DNA of 64,000 nucleotides from positions 1 through 64,000 of the forward strand of contig JBFXEX010000013.1 in assembly GCA_050179645.1 (NCBI GenBank), written 5' to 3'. Source of the DNA: VAZQ01 sp050179645 (GTDB lineage Bacteria > Pseudomonadota > Alphaproteobacteria > Rhizobiales > Xanthobacteraceae). Positions within the stretch are counted from its first letter, which is position 1, and every line of letters starts with the position of its first letter. A program made the translations under genes and the position numbers. The notes below the pieces were generated by a model, which made no database searches, was not told where the DNA came from, and saw only the letters and a list, made by a program, of their open reading frames with translations. Of this stretch, positions 26,557 to 35,031 are shown piece after piece.

Positions 26557-26712
26557 GAGTCCCCCTGTTTCGGCCGGCGGGCGCACCGTGTCGCGCGGTC
26601 CGGGAGCTGTCAACGCCAGCGCCGCGCTAACTGCGGCTCAAACGACACAGCTGAAGCAATAGCGCCCTTGCCACACTTTGGCCGCTTGCCCCGCCGCAGG
26701 CGCGAAACGAAA

Positions 26713-27015
26713 ATGACCGCCATGAAACGGTTCGCCACAGCTCTCTGGATCTGCTTCGGGGCGTATTGCGGCTACCAGTCCAATACCGCTCCACTCGCCT
26801 TCGGCATGACGCCAGAGCAGGCAGCAGCCGCCTTGGGCGTGCCGCTGGTCTATTACGGGGGGCCGAAGGGCTCGGAGATCTTCCTTGCCTACGGCAAGGC
26901 CGGTTTTACGCCAATGATCCTGCCTATCGAGTCCGCCGTCGCGCTGCAATTCCGCAGCGGCCGGTTGACTGGCTGGAAAAAAGATTGGCAGGTCGGGCGT
27001 CCGTTCCCATTCTAG
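26713..27015 (+). CDS. small exported hypothetical protein
   Basis: 100 residues. ATG 26713 (or 26722, MKRFATALWICFGAYCG) gives a signal peptide. The mature part (FGMTPEQAAAALGVPLVYYG; GSEIFLAYGKAGF; LQFRSGRLTGWKKDW) follows the short two-layer pattern of SmpA/BamE-like modules: a helical GMT-x-x-x-(A/V) motif followed by strands with W/K. This resemblance is by eye only. It lies between two catabolic enzyme genes and has no obvious link to them. Confidence 0.6.
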   Translation: MTAMKRFATALWICFGAYCGYQSNTAPLAFGMTPEQAAAALGVPLVYYGGPKGSEIFLAYGKAGFTPMILPIESAVALQFRSGRLTGWKKDWQVGRPFPF

Positions 27016-27037
27016 GGAATATGCGTCCCTATCCGGC

Positions 27038-28045
27038 TTGCCAGTGACCCCACTTTCCGTCCTCGATCTGTCTCCCGTCGCCGCCGGCATTTCCGGCGCG
27101 GTGTCGCTGCGCAATTCGCTCGACCTCGCCAGGCTCGCCGACGAACTCGGCTACATCCGCTACTGGGTGGCCGAGCACCATAACCTGCCGTCGATCGCGA
27201 GTTCCGCGCCCGACATCATGATCGGCCAGATCGCCGCGGTGACCTCGCGCATCCGGGTGGGATCGGGCGGCGTCATGCTGCCGAACCATGCGCCGCTGAT
27301 GGTGGCCGAGCGATTCAAGGTGCTGGAGGCGCTGTTCCCCGGTCGCATCGACTTGGGCCTCGGGCGCGCGCCCGGCACCGACCCGGTCACCTCCTACGCC
27401 CTGCGGCGGCGGCAAGACATGGCGGACGACTTCCTCGAGCGCTTCCAGGAACTGCTGCTATTCGAATCGCGCGGCTTTCCGGAAGGCCACCCGTTCCGCA
27501 ACATCCGCGCCATGCCGGCCGACATTCCGCTGCCGCCAATCTGGCTCCTTGGCTCCAGCGACTACAGCGCGCAGCTCGCCGCCATGGTCGGCATGGGCTA
27601 TTCGTTCGCCTACCACTTCTCCGATCTCGATCCGGCCGGGCCGATGCTCGCCTACCGGCAGCAGTTCAAGCCCTCGTCGACGCTCGCCAAGCCCTACGCG
27701 ATCCTCGGCTGCGCGGCGGTGTGCGCCGAGACCGATGAGGAGGCCGACCGGCTTGCCTCCACGGTCGATCTCAACTTCGTCCGCCGGCGGAAAGGCGAAT
27801 ATCTCGAACTGGCGAGCCCCGAGGAAGCCGTCGCGTATCCCTATACGGCCGCCGAACGCGGACTGATCGCGCGCAACCGCGCGCGTCTGGTGGTCGGATC
27901 GAAAGCCACGGTGCGCGCCAGGCTGACGGCGCTGATCGACGCGACGCAGGCCGACGAGGTGATGATCACGACCATGCTCTATCATCACGCCGACCGCCGG
28001 CGCTCCTACGAGCTGCTCGCCGAGGAGTTCGGGCTGCGCGCCTAG
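27038..28045 (+). CDS. LLM-class flavin-dependent oxidoreductase
   Basis: 335 residues. A luciferase-like monooxygenase family protein of the MsnO8 type: LSVLDLSPVAAGIS at the N-terminus, YWVAEHHNLPSIASSAPDI, GSGGVMLPNHAPLMVAERF, LGLGRAPGTDP and PPIWLLGSSDYSAQLAA. Uses FMNH2 (or F420 in other lineages) and O2. The start is uncertain: TTG 27038 or GTG 27044, neither with a good ribosome site. The stop codon of the upstream gene is part of a small hairpin TAGGGA/TCCCTA (27013-27031). Members of this branch have no assigned substrate. Confidence 0.85.
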   Translation: MPVTPLSVLDLSPVAAGISGAVSLRNSLDLARLADELGYIRYWVAEHHNLPSIASSAPDIMIGQIAAVTSRIRVGSGGVMLPNHAPLMVAERFKVLEALFPGRIDLGLGRAPGTDPVTSYALRRRQDMADDFLERFQELLLFESRGFPEGHPFRNIRAMPADIPLPPIWLLGSSDYSAQLAAMVGMGYSFAYHFSDLDPAGPMLAYRQQFKPSSTLAKPYAILGCAAVCAETDEEADRLASTVDLNFVRRRKGEYLELASPEEAVAYPYTAAERGLIARNRARLVVGSKATVRARLTALIDATQADEVMITTMLYHHADRRRSYELLAEEFGLRA

Positions 28046-28123
28046 GCTAGCCGTTGCGAGCGCGGCGACGGCGGCCGGGTGCGGTGCGGTTGCGAGCCGC
28101 CAACCGTGCTCCCGACTGACCGG

Positions 28124-28780
28124 TCATGCCGCCTTGGCGCTTGGCCGTGCGCTGACGCGCTTGGCGAACTCGTCGCAGGTCATCACGTGGGCGGTCGAAA
28201 ACGCCAGGATCGTCAGAGTCGCGCGATGGACCTCGGCGGCCGAAAGTGCGCCCTGCCCCACATCGGGATAGTCGAACGTGCCCGTGGCGTCCGACAGGAA
28301 CACGACGCGATAGTTATGGAACATCGCGTCCCGCGCGGTGGCGTGACAGCAGTTTTCCGTGGTCGTGCCGGAGACGATCACGGTGTCGATGCCCCACTCG
28401 CGCAGGATCAGATCGAGGTCGGTGGCGAAGAACGCGCTGTAGCGGTGCTTCTTGATCACGTGTTCGCCGGGGGCCGGCGCGAGGTCGGAGAAAATGTCGA
28501 CGCCGGGCGTGCCGTCGACGAGGCAGGCGCGGTCGGCGATCGGCGGGTAGAGATCGTCATACATGCCCATGTCGCAGCCATCGCGGCGATGGACATGGGC
28601 GGTGTAGACGACACGGATGCCCTTGTCGCGGCAGAAGGCCAGTGTCTTGGCGAGGCGAGGAACCATGTCGGCAGCCTGCTTGGAGCGCAGCATGGCGCCT
28701 TCGGCGACAAAATCGTTCTGCATGTCGACGACGATCATCACGGTCTTCGACGGATCGATGGTATCGACTTGATATGGCAT
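28124..28780 (-). CDS. isochorismatase-family cysteine hydrolase
   Basis: 218 residues from ATG 28780, preceded by AGGAGAG. The catalytic triad of the cysteine hydrolase/isochorismatase family is clear: Asp in VVDMQNDF, Lys in VIKKHRYSAFF and Cys in SGTTTENCCHATARDA. The family includes N-carbamoylsarcosine amidase, nicotinamidase and ureidoacrylate amidohydrolase (RutB). The substrate is not readable. Convergent with the LLM gene and followed upstream by the dehydrogenase gene on the same strand. Confidence 0.88.
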   Translation of the reverse strand: MPYQVDTIDPSKTVMIVVDMQNDFVAEGAMLRSKQAADMVPRLAKTLAFCRDKGIRVVYTAHVHRRDGCDMGMYDDLYPPIADRACLVDGTPGVDIFSDLAPAPGEHVIKKHRYSAFFATDLDLILREWGIDTVIVSGTTTENCCHATARDAMFHNYRVVFLSDATGTFDYPDVGQGALSAAEVHRATLTILAFSTAHVMTCDEFAKRVSARPSAKAA

Positions 28781-28898
28781 CTGTCTCTCCTGTTGGCGGT
28801 CTCGGGAGCTTTGCGAGCGCCATCCTCCCGCCTTGCGGGCCACGCGGCAAGCCAGATATCCGGGCAGCTTGACGCACGAACGCCGCACCGCATGATTG

Positions 28899-29984
28899 CT
28901 ACGGCGTCTCGCCCACCAATTCCGCCACCCGCTCGCCGAATGCCTGTGTGCCGACTAACCCGCCGAGGTCGCGGGTGCGCCAGTCGGTCTGTTCGATCGC
29001 ACGGTCGAGTGCGGCCTCGATCGTGGCCGCGGCGGCGCTCAGTCCGTCGTGACCACGCCGCTCGCCGAGCCAGGCGAGCAGCATGGCGGCCGAGCTGATC
29101 AGCGATGCCGGATTGGCGATATCCTGCCCGGCAATGTCGGGCGCCGAGCCGTGCTGAGCCTGCGCCACCGCATAGTCCGCACCGGCATTCAGCGAGGCCG
29201 CGAGCCCGAGGCTGCCGGCGATCTCGGAGGCGAGATCAGACAGAATGTCGCCGAACATGTTCGTGGTGACGATGACGTCAAACGCCGCGGCATCGCGCAC
29301 CAGCAGCGCCGCCATGGCGTCGATGATCTTCTCCTCGTAGCGCACCTGCGGGAAGCGCGCTGCCACCGCGCGGGTGCAGTCGAGATAGAACCCATCCGAG
29401 ACGCGCAGCACGTTGGCCTTGTGGACCGCGGTCACCTGCCGGCGGCGCTGCATGGCGAGCGTAAAGGCGGCCTCGGCGATCCGGGTCGCACCCGCGCGCG
29501 TGATCTTGCGCACGGCAAGCGCAACATCCGGCGTCGGCATGAACTCGCCCAAGCCCATGAACATGTTGCGGTCGGCGTAGAAGCCCTCAGTGTTCTCGCG
29601 CACCACCACCAGATCGACCGGCGATCCGCAGCGCGGTGGAAAGCCGCCGCGGCTGCGCGCGGGACGGATGTTGGCGAACAGATCGAGCCGCTTGCGCAAC
29701 TCGCCCGACGGATTGAGCCCGCCCTGTACCACCGGCGGATAGTCATTGTGTGATACCGGCCCGAGGATCACGCCGTCGGCCGCGCGCGCCGCCGCCTCCG
29801 CAGCGTCCGGGAAGGTGGTTCCGAACGCGCGTAACGCCGCAAAGCCGACGCTTTCAGCCGTGAACTCCAAGCCGAGGCCGAATGCGCGGTCGGCGGCGTG
29901 CAGCACTGTCAGCATCGCGGCCGTGATCTCCGGCCCGATGCCGTCCCCCTCCATGACCACGATGCGGACCGGCGACATACTCAC
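28899..29984 (-). CDS. isocitrate/isopropylmalate dehydrogenase family protein, tartrate dehydrogenase-like
   Basis: 361 residues. An NAD(P)-dependent beta-decarboxylating dehydrogenase: MEGDGIGPEIT at the N-terminus, the substrate segment DLVVVRENTEGFY, VTAVHKANVLRVSDG with the catalytic Lys, VIVTTNMFGDILSDLASEI with metal Asp residues, and GSAPDIAGQDIANP for NAD binding. The branch (LeuB/TtuC-like) acts on malate, tartrate, isopropylmalate or related hydroxy acids. GTG 29984 has GGGGAG six nt upstream; ATG 29978 is an alternative. Context with FMN hydroxy-acid oxidase and aldolases favours a catabolic role over leucine biosynthesis. Confidence 0.85.
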   Translation of the reverse strand: MSMSPVRIVVMEGDGIGPEITAAMLTVLHAADRAFGLGLEFTAESVGFAALRAFGTTFPDAAEAAARAADGVILGPVSHNDYPPVVQGGLNPSGELRKRLDLFANIRPARSRGGFPPRCGSPVDLVVVRENTEGFYADRNMFMGLGEFMPTPDVALAVRKITRAGATRIAEAAFTLAMQRRRQVTAVHKANVLRVSDGFYLDCTRAVAARFPQVRYEEKIIDAMAALLVRDAAAFDVIVTTNMFGDILSDLASEIAGSLGLAASLNAGADYAVAQAQHGSAPDIAGQDIANPASLISSAAMLLAWLGERRGHDGLSAAAATIEAALDRAIEQTDWRTRDLGGLVGTQAFGERVAELVGETP

Positions 29985-30000
29985 AGCATTCTCCCCGCGC

Positions 30001-30099
30001 TCCGCTCGTCCCCGCGAAAGCGGGGACCCAGTCCTCCTGTATCATGGACCTGGTGCCAGCAAGAGCGACTGGATTACCGCCTGCGCGGGAATGAGCGGA
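30001..30099. repeat. palindromic intergenic repeat, family R1 copy 2
   Basis: Arm TCCGCTCGTCCCCGCGAAAG followed by CGGGGACCCAG (30001-30031) is mirrored by ACTGGATTACCGCCTGCGCG ending in a GAATGAGCGGA arm (to 30099). The inner GTCCCCGC-GAAA-GCGGGGAC is itself a perfect hairpin with a GAAA loop. Confidence 0.85.
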
Positions 30100-30175
30100 G
30101 TATCTGGATCAACCCGAACGCAACCGCTTGAATGAAGAACCGGCTGGTTGACGACGGCACGGCGGGGTGAGCATC

Positions 30176-31354
30176 ATGATCTCCCCGCATCTTCCCCTCC
30201 TCACGCACGAGCCGGCCGCCATGACGCAACATCAGAAAATCGACCCGTCAACAATCCACGACACGCCGGCCAAGGTCAGCGATCTGCTCAACCTGCATGA
30301 GATCGTCGCCAAGGCGCGGCAGAACCTGAATCAGAACGACTGGGACTACATCGTCGGCGGTGCGGAGTCGGAGACGACGCTGCGGCGCAACCGCATGGCG
30401 CTGGAAACCCTGGCGTTCCGCCCGCGCATTCTGCGCGATGTCAGCAACGTCGATGCCACGACCAACCAGTTCGGCCGCAAGATGCGGCTGCCGCTGATTT
30501 TCGCACCGGTTGGCTCGCTCGAGAGCTTCCATCCGGCGGGCGCCGCCTCGGTCGTCAAGGCCGCCAAGGAGTTCGGCGTCGGCCACATGCTGAGTTCGGT
30601 CTGCGACCCGGGGCTCGAAGAGCTCGCCGAGATCGCGCCCGATGCGCTGCGGCTCTACCAGCTCTATGTGCGCGGCGATGCCGACTGGGTCGACGATCAC
30701 GTCGAGCGCGCGATCAAGCACGGCTATTCGGGTTTTGCGCTGACCGTCGACACCGCCCATTACAGCCGGCGTGAGCGTGACATCGCGAAGCGCTTCGTCA
30801 CCGCTGGCCGGCGCCGGGTGCAGAACCGCATCTACCAGGCGGGTCTCGACTGGAAGACGGTCGAGCGCATCAAGAAGAAATTCAACATCCCGCTCGCCAT
30901 CAAGGGCATCGCCACCGGCGAGGACGCGCGCATCGCGGTCGAGCACGGCGTCGAGTGGGTCTATGTGTCGAACCATGGCGGCCGCCAGCTTGACCATGGG
31001 CGCGGCTCGGTCGATGTGCTGCCGGAGGTCGCCGACGCGGTCGGCGGCCGCGCCAAGGTGATCGTCGACGGCTCGATCTGCCGCGGCTCGGACATCGTCA
31101 AGGCGATCGCGAATGGAGCCGACCTCGTCGCCATGGGCCGGATGCAGTGCTTCGCGCTCGGCGCGGCCGGCGAGGCGGGCGTGCTGCGGTTGCTTGAGCT
31201 TCTGGAAGACGAAATGCAGCGCTCGATGGGGCTGCTCGGCGTCAACAAGCTTTCCGATCTCAACCGCTCCTACCTGCACCCGGCGCCGCCGACCCAGTTC
31301 CCGCATGCGCTGAGCGCGTTCAACCTGCTGAAGCTGGAAGAGTACCGGTACTAA
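30176..31354 (+). CDS. FMN-dependent alpha-hydroxy-acid oxidase/dehydrogenase
   Basis: 392 residues (ATG 30176 after GGCGGGGTGA; ATG 30221 or GTG 30167 are alternatives). A TIM-barrel flavoenzyme of the glycolate oxidase/L-lactate/mandelate dehydrogenase family, oxidising an L-2-hydroxy acid to the 2-oxo acid. Seen: LIFAPVGSLESFHPAG (FMN), LALTVD-type FALTVDTAHYSRRERD, PLAIKGIATGEDA with the FMN-contact Lys, VSNHGGRQLDHGRG with the catalytic His and substrate Arg, and VIVDGSICRGSDIVKAIANG for phosphate. A hydrophilic N-terminal extension precedes the domain. Separated from the divergent dehydrogenase gene by a palindromic repeat. Confidence 0.88.
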   Translation: MISPHLPLLTHEPAAMTQHQKIDPSTIHDTPAKVSDLLNLHEIVAKARQNLNQNDWDYIVGGAESETTLRRNRMALETLAFRPRILRDVSNVDATTNQFGRKMRLPLIFAPVGSLESFHPAGAASVVKAAKEFGVGHMLSSVCDPGLEELAEIAPDALRLYQLYVRGDADWVDDHVERAIKHGYSGFALTVDTAHYSRRERDIAKRFVTAGRRRVQNRIYQAGLDWKTVERIKKKFNIPLAIKGIATGEDARIAVEHGVEWVYVSNHGGRQLDHGRGSVDVLPEVADAVGGRAKVIVDGSICRGSDIVKAIANGADLVAMGRMQCFALGAAGEAGVLRLLELLEDEMQRSMGLLGVNKLSDLNRSYLHPAPPTQFPHALSAFNLLKLEEYRY

Positions 31355-31383
31355 CGCTCATTCAGCCTCCACAGCCGAACACC

Positions 31384-31521
31384 GTCATTCCGGGCGCGAA
31401 CGCAGCGAGCGAGCCCGGAATCGACGACACGGCTTTCAAGCATGGATTCCGGGTTCGCCGCACGCAGCCAAGTTTACGCAGGCTGCGTAAACTTGCCTGC
31501 GATGCCGCGCCCTGGAATGAC
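31384..31521. repeat. composite palindromic element with a 25-bp perfect core
   Basis: Outer arms GTCATTCCGGGCGCG (31384-31398) and CGCGCCCTGGAATGAC (31506-31521) pair with one mismatch. Inner arms GCCCGGAATC (31413-31422) and GATTCCGGGT (31445-31454) pair again. The core AAGTTTACGCAG-G-CTGCGTAAACTT (31470-31494) is a perfect 12-bp inverted repeat with a single central base. The element fills the gap between convergent genes. Confidence 0.85.
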
Positions 31522-31523
31522 CA

Positions 31524-32948
31524 TCAGTTCACCGGGCCGTGCGTGCCGACGGTGGTCGCGTCCGGCTCCCTGGCGGTGAGGCCGGTGGCGCGATTGACCA
31601 GCACCGTCACCACCCAGAGCACAACCCCGATCCCGAGCAGCACGCCGGCGACCTTGTACTGGACCGGGTCACGGCCGGTCCACGGCCCGACCAGGAACGC
31701 GCAGCAGATCGCGGCCAGTACAGGCAAGATCGTGGGCGTCCGGAAGTGCTGGTGGTCTACCCTGTCGCGGCGCAGCACCAGCACTGCGACATTGACGATC
31801 GTGAAGACGCAGAGCAGCAGCAGCGCGGTGGTGCCGCCGAGCGCCGGCACCTCGCCGACGAACATGATCAGCCCGAACGCCAGCAGCGAGGTGAATGCAA
31901 TCGCCACATAGGGGGTGCGGCGGGTCGGGTGCACCCTGCCGAGCACCTCGGGCAGCACGCGCTCGCGGCTCATGCCGTAGACCAGCCGGCTCGCCATCAG
32001 CATGTTGATCAGCGCGCTGTTGGCGACCGCGAACATGGTGATGAAGCCGAAAATCTCGATCGGAAAGCTCGGCGCGCCGGCCTGCGCCACCTTGAGCAGC
32101 GGCGCCTCGCCGACGCCGAGATCCTCAGGCGCCACCAGCGTCACCGCCGAGATCGACACCAGCACGTAGATCACCCCGGTGATCAACAGGCCGGCGAGCA
32201 GCACCTTCGGGAAGATGCGGGTCGGGTCCTTGCATTCCTCCGCCATGTTGACGGAATCCTCGAACCCGACCATGGCGAAGAATGCGAGCGTGGTGGCGGC
32301 GATCACCGGCCAGAAAATGCTGCCGTCGCCCATCGTCTTGAATTGAGTCACACGCGAGACGTCGCCCTGCCCAAGCCCGATCGCCCACAAGCCGATCATG
32401 ATGATGATCAAGAGGCCGCTGAGCTCGACCAGCGTCAAAAAGACGTTCAGCTTCACGCTCTCGCCGACGCCGCGGAAGTTGACCGCGGCGACCGCGACCA
32501 TGAACAGGAGCCCGATCACCGTGATGCCGATGCCGCCCGCAAGACCAATGTCGAACACATGCCCGAAATTGGCGGCGAATGCGCGCGACGCGGTGGAGGC
32601 CGAGGTGATGCCCGAACACATCACCGCGAACGCGACGATGAACGTCACGAAGTGAATGCCGAATGCCTTGTGGGTGTAGAGCGCCGCGCCGGCGGCGCGC
32701 GGATATTTCGTCACCAGTTCGAGGTAGCTGAAGGCGGTCATCACCGCGACCACGAACGCCACCAGGAACGGCAGCCACACGGCGCCGCCGACCTGTTTGG
32801 CGACCTGGCCGGTGAGCGCATAGATGCCGGTGCCGAGGATGTCGCCGACGATGAACAGGAGCAGCAGCCAGGGCCCCATCACCCTTTCCAGCGTCGGCTC
32901 GATCGTCAACGCCGTCTTGCCGCCTTCGCCCGCCGTTACGTCCGCCAT
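31524..32948 (-). CDS. APC-superfamily amino acid/organocation permease
   Basis: 474 residues, about twelve transmembrane helices. ATG 32948 follows GGGAGGGACTGCG; an in-frame upstream codon at 32972 is rejected. TM1 carries LFIVGDILGTGIYALTG, the glycine-rich unwound substrate site of APC transporters, and TM3 has GIHFVTFIVAFAVMCSG. It imports an amino acid, amine or related compound by symport or exchange. Its neighbours are a class II aldolase (same strand, upstream) and the hydroxy-acid oxidase (convergent). The substrate cannot be assigned. Confidence 0.85.
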   Translation of the reverse strand: MADVTAGEGGKTALTIEPTLERVMGPWLLLLFIVGDILGTGIYALTGQVAKQVGGAVWLPFLVAFVVAVMTAFSYLELVTKYPRAAGAALYTHKAFGIHFVTFIVAFAVMCSGITSASTASRAFAANFGHVFDIGLAGGIGITVIGLLFMVAVAAVNFRGVGESVKLNVFLTLVELSGLLIIIMIGLWAIGLGQGDVSRVTQFKTMGDGSIFWPVIAATTLAFFAMVGFEDSVNMAEECKDPTRIFPKVLLAGLLITGVIYVLVSISAVTLVAPEDLGVGEAPLLKVAQAGAPSFPIEIFGFITMFAVANSALINMLMASRLVYGMSRERVLPEVLGRVHPTRRTPYVAIAFTSLLAFGLIMFVGEVPALGGTTALLLLCVFTIVNVAVLVLRRDRVDHQHFRTPTILPVLAAICCAFLVGPWTGRDPVQYKVAGVLLGIGVVLWVVTVLVNRATGLTAREPDATTVGTHGPVN

Positions 32949-33089
32949 CGCAGTCCCTCCCGCCGCCGCCACCAGGAAAAGAGCCGATGCCGGACAATCT
33001 CACACGGGTGGAAGGACCGCTCAATGGGGTTGGATGCATGCGGCTCGCTTCCCCGCATGGGCGAGTCGCGCGTGTGGCTTAGCTCATTA

Positions 33090-33881
33090 CTACTGCCAAT
33101 AGGGCGGATAGCCGGAGCTCTTGTCCTCGGCCTCAAGCAGCCGCAGCATGGCGGGCCACTCCAGCACGCCGTAAGGCCGGCGGGTGCCGGGCTGATACAT
33201 GTGCGCAGTGTGCGCCAGCACGTTCTCGCCCGGCATCGTGAGCTCGGTGCGCGCCGCCATGGCGTCGACCTGCGAGCGGCAGGACAGCTCGAGCTGGTAC
33301 ATGGTGTTAAAGGCCTGCTGGATGGTCGCCCCGCAGGTGAGGAGCCCGTGGTTGCGCATGACCAGCGCGTCGTGGGGCCCGAGGTCGCCGACGATACGCT
33401 CCCGTTCATCGAGATTGACGGCCGGCCCCTCATAGTCGTGATAGCCGATATGGCCGACGAACCGCATCGAGGTTTGCGACAGCGGTAACAGCCCGCATTT
33501 CATCGCCGACACCGCGATGCCCGCACGGGTGTGGGTGTGCAGCACGCACTGAACCTCCGGCCGAGCCTTGTGGATCGCGCCGTGAATCACATAGCCCGAC
33601 TTGTTGATGCCGTAGTCGGTGGCGGGCTTCCAGATGATGTCGCCCTCGACGTCGATCTTGACCAGGCTCGACGCGGTGATCTCCTTGTAGAGCATGCCGT
33701 AGAGATTGATCAGCAGATGATCGGCCGAGCCCGGAATGCGCGCCGTGATGTGATTGTAGATCAGGTCGGCCATGCCGTATTTGTCGACCAGGCGGTAGCA
33801 GGCGGCGAGATCGACCCGCGCCTGCCATTCTTCAGGAGACACCTCGCCGCGGATCGACTTGAAGTCGGTCGAGTAGTTCAT
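33090..33881 (-). CDS. class II aldolase/adducin-family protein
   Basis: 263 residues from ATG 33881. A zinc-dependent class II aldolase domain: GMADLIYNHITARIPG, the zinc site CVLHTHTRAGIAVSA (His-x-His) and ALVMRNHGLLTCG with the third His. Family members include L-fuculose-phosphate aldolase and bacterial proteins that decarboxylate or cleave hydroxy acids. The absence of a phosphate-binding signature I can recognise, and the neighbours, suggest a non-sugar substrate (inference). Lies 141 bp upstream of the APC permease on the same strand, so they may be co-transcribed. Confidence 0.83.
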   Translation of the reverse strand: MNYSTDFKSIRGEVSPEEWQARVDLAACYRLVDKYGMADLIYNHITARIPGSADHLLINLYGMLYKEITASSLVKIDVEGDIIWKPATDYGINKSGYVIHGAIHKARPEVQCVLHTHTRAGIAVSAMKCGLLPLSQTSMRFVGHIGYHDYEGPAVNLDERERIVGDLGPHDALVMRNHGLLTCGATIQQAFNTMYQLELSCRSQVDAMAARTELTMPGENVLAHTAHMYQPGTRRPYGVLEWPAMLRLLEAEDKSSGYPPYWQ

Positions 33882-33905
33882 GGCTCGTTTCCGTCGTTAC
33901 TCTAT

Positions 33906-33998
33906 CTCCGTTCGTGCCCGCGAAAGCGGGCACCCAGATCGAATCAAGTCAACCGATCACGATAGCCTGGGTCCCCGCTTTCTCGGGGACGAACGGTG
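33906..33998. repeat. palindromic intergenic repeat, family R1 copy 3
   Basis: TCCGTTCGTGCCCGCGAAAG followed by CGGGCACCCAG is mirrored by CCTGGGTCCCCGCTTTCTCG followed by GGGACGAACGG (33966-33996). It separates the divergent class II aldolase and HpcH/HpaI aldolase genes, so it sits in a promoter region. Confidence 0.85.
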
Positions 33999-34036
33999 AC
34001 GTTATTCCAGTATAGTTCGCGTAGATGTACCACGCC

Positions 34037-34043
34037 AAGGAGG
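34037..34043 (+). promoter_or_regulatory. ribosome binding site that decides the HpaI-aldolase start
   Basis: AAGGAGG lies 5 nt before GTG 34049. ATG 34025 is upstream of it and has no such site, so GTG 34049 is the better start. Confidence 0.7.
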
Positions 34044-34048
34044 CGTCC

Positions 34049-34849
34049 GTGCAGATCGGCGAAATCCTGCGCAACAATGTGAAAGCGAAGCTGGCGCGCG
34101 ACGAGGTTGTCGCCTCCATGACGGTGCGCCTGGTCCGCAACATCGAGATCGCCCGCATCGCCCGCACCGCCGGGTTCGACACTCTCTACATCGACCTCGA
34201 ACATTCGAGCTTTTCGCTCGAAAGCTGCAGCCAGGTCTGCATCGCCGCAATGGAAGCCGGCATCGCGCCGTTCGTCCGGGTGCCGGCCAACACTCCCGAC
34301 TACATCTCCCGGGTTCTCGAAGGCGGGGCGCTCGGCGTCATCGCCCCACACGTCCATTCGGCCGCCGATGCCTGTGCGGTGGTGCAGGCGGCCAAGTTCC
34401 ATCCGCTGGGAGAGCGCTCGAATGCCACCGGTCTGCCGCACCTGCACTTCCGCAATTTCCCAGCGGCCGAGGCCTACGCGGCGCTCAACGATGCCACCAT
34501 GGTGATTGTGCAGTTCGAGAGCGCGGTGGCGCTCGACCGCACCGACGAGATCGTCGCGGTCGACGGCATCGACATGGTGCTGGTCGGCCTCAACGACCTG
34601 CTGGCGGACTGGGGCATCCCGGGGCAGTACGACGACCCGCGGGTGCGGGAGGTCTATGGCAGGGTCATTGCCGCCTGTCGCCGCAACGGCAAGCATTGCG
34701 GCGTCGGCGGCCTCGCCAGCCGGCCGGACCTGGTGGCAGAATTCGTCCGCATGGGCGCGCGCTACGTCTCGACCGGGACCGACCTTGCATTTCTAATCGG
34801 CGCCTGCACCGCGAAGGCCAAGCAGGTGCAGGACATCGCCCCGCGGTGA
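34049..34849 (+). CDS. HpcH/HpaI-family aldolase
   Basis: 266 residues from GTG 34049. A metal-dependent class II pyruvate aldolase/citrate-lyase-beta-like TIM barrel: VRLVRNIEIARIARTAGFD, the active-site stretch LYIDLEHSSFSLES (Glu-His as in HpaI), PFVRVPANTPDYISRVLEGG with the substrate Arg, and IVQFESAVALDRTDEIVAV with the metal Glu. Expected to split or form a 4-hydroxy-2-oxo acid, giving pyruvate or oxaloacetate plus an aldehyde. Divergent from the class II aldolase and 180 bp upstream of the tricarboxylate transporter operon. Confidence 0.88.
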   Translation: MQIGEILRNNVKAKLARDEVVASMTVRLVRNIEIARIARTAGFDTLYIDLEHSSFSLESCSQVCIAAMEAGIAPFVRVPANTPDYISRVLEGGALGVIAPHVHSAADACAVVQAAKFHPLGERSNATGLPHLHFRNFPAAEAYAALNDATMVIVQFESAVALDRTDEIVAVDGIDMVLVGLNDLLADWGIPGQYDDPRVREVYGRVIAACRRNGKHCGVGGLASRPDLVAEFVRMGARYVSTGTDLAFLIGACTAKAKQVQDIAPR

Positions 34850-35031
34850 TTGATCCACGGACCGAGCCCGCTCGTCCTGGTCGCGGTCCTTCCGGACAAA
34901 GTGGCGCAGGCCATCCGCCCGTGAACGTCCCTCCGGCCATGATATTCCCTTGTGCAAATCGGCCGCCGGCCCGCTATCGTGGCGGCAACCAAATCAAGAT
35001 GTCGGGCCCACGGGCCGGGGAGAAAACGCAA

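Noticed and set aside
31539..33488. Very long open frame (649 codons) on the plus strand across the APC permease and aldolase genes
   Set aside because: It is the antisense shadow of two well-supported minus-strand genes. Its translation is Arg/His/Gln-rich and low complexity, as expected for GC-rich antisense frames.
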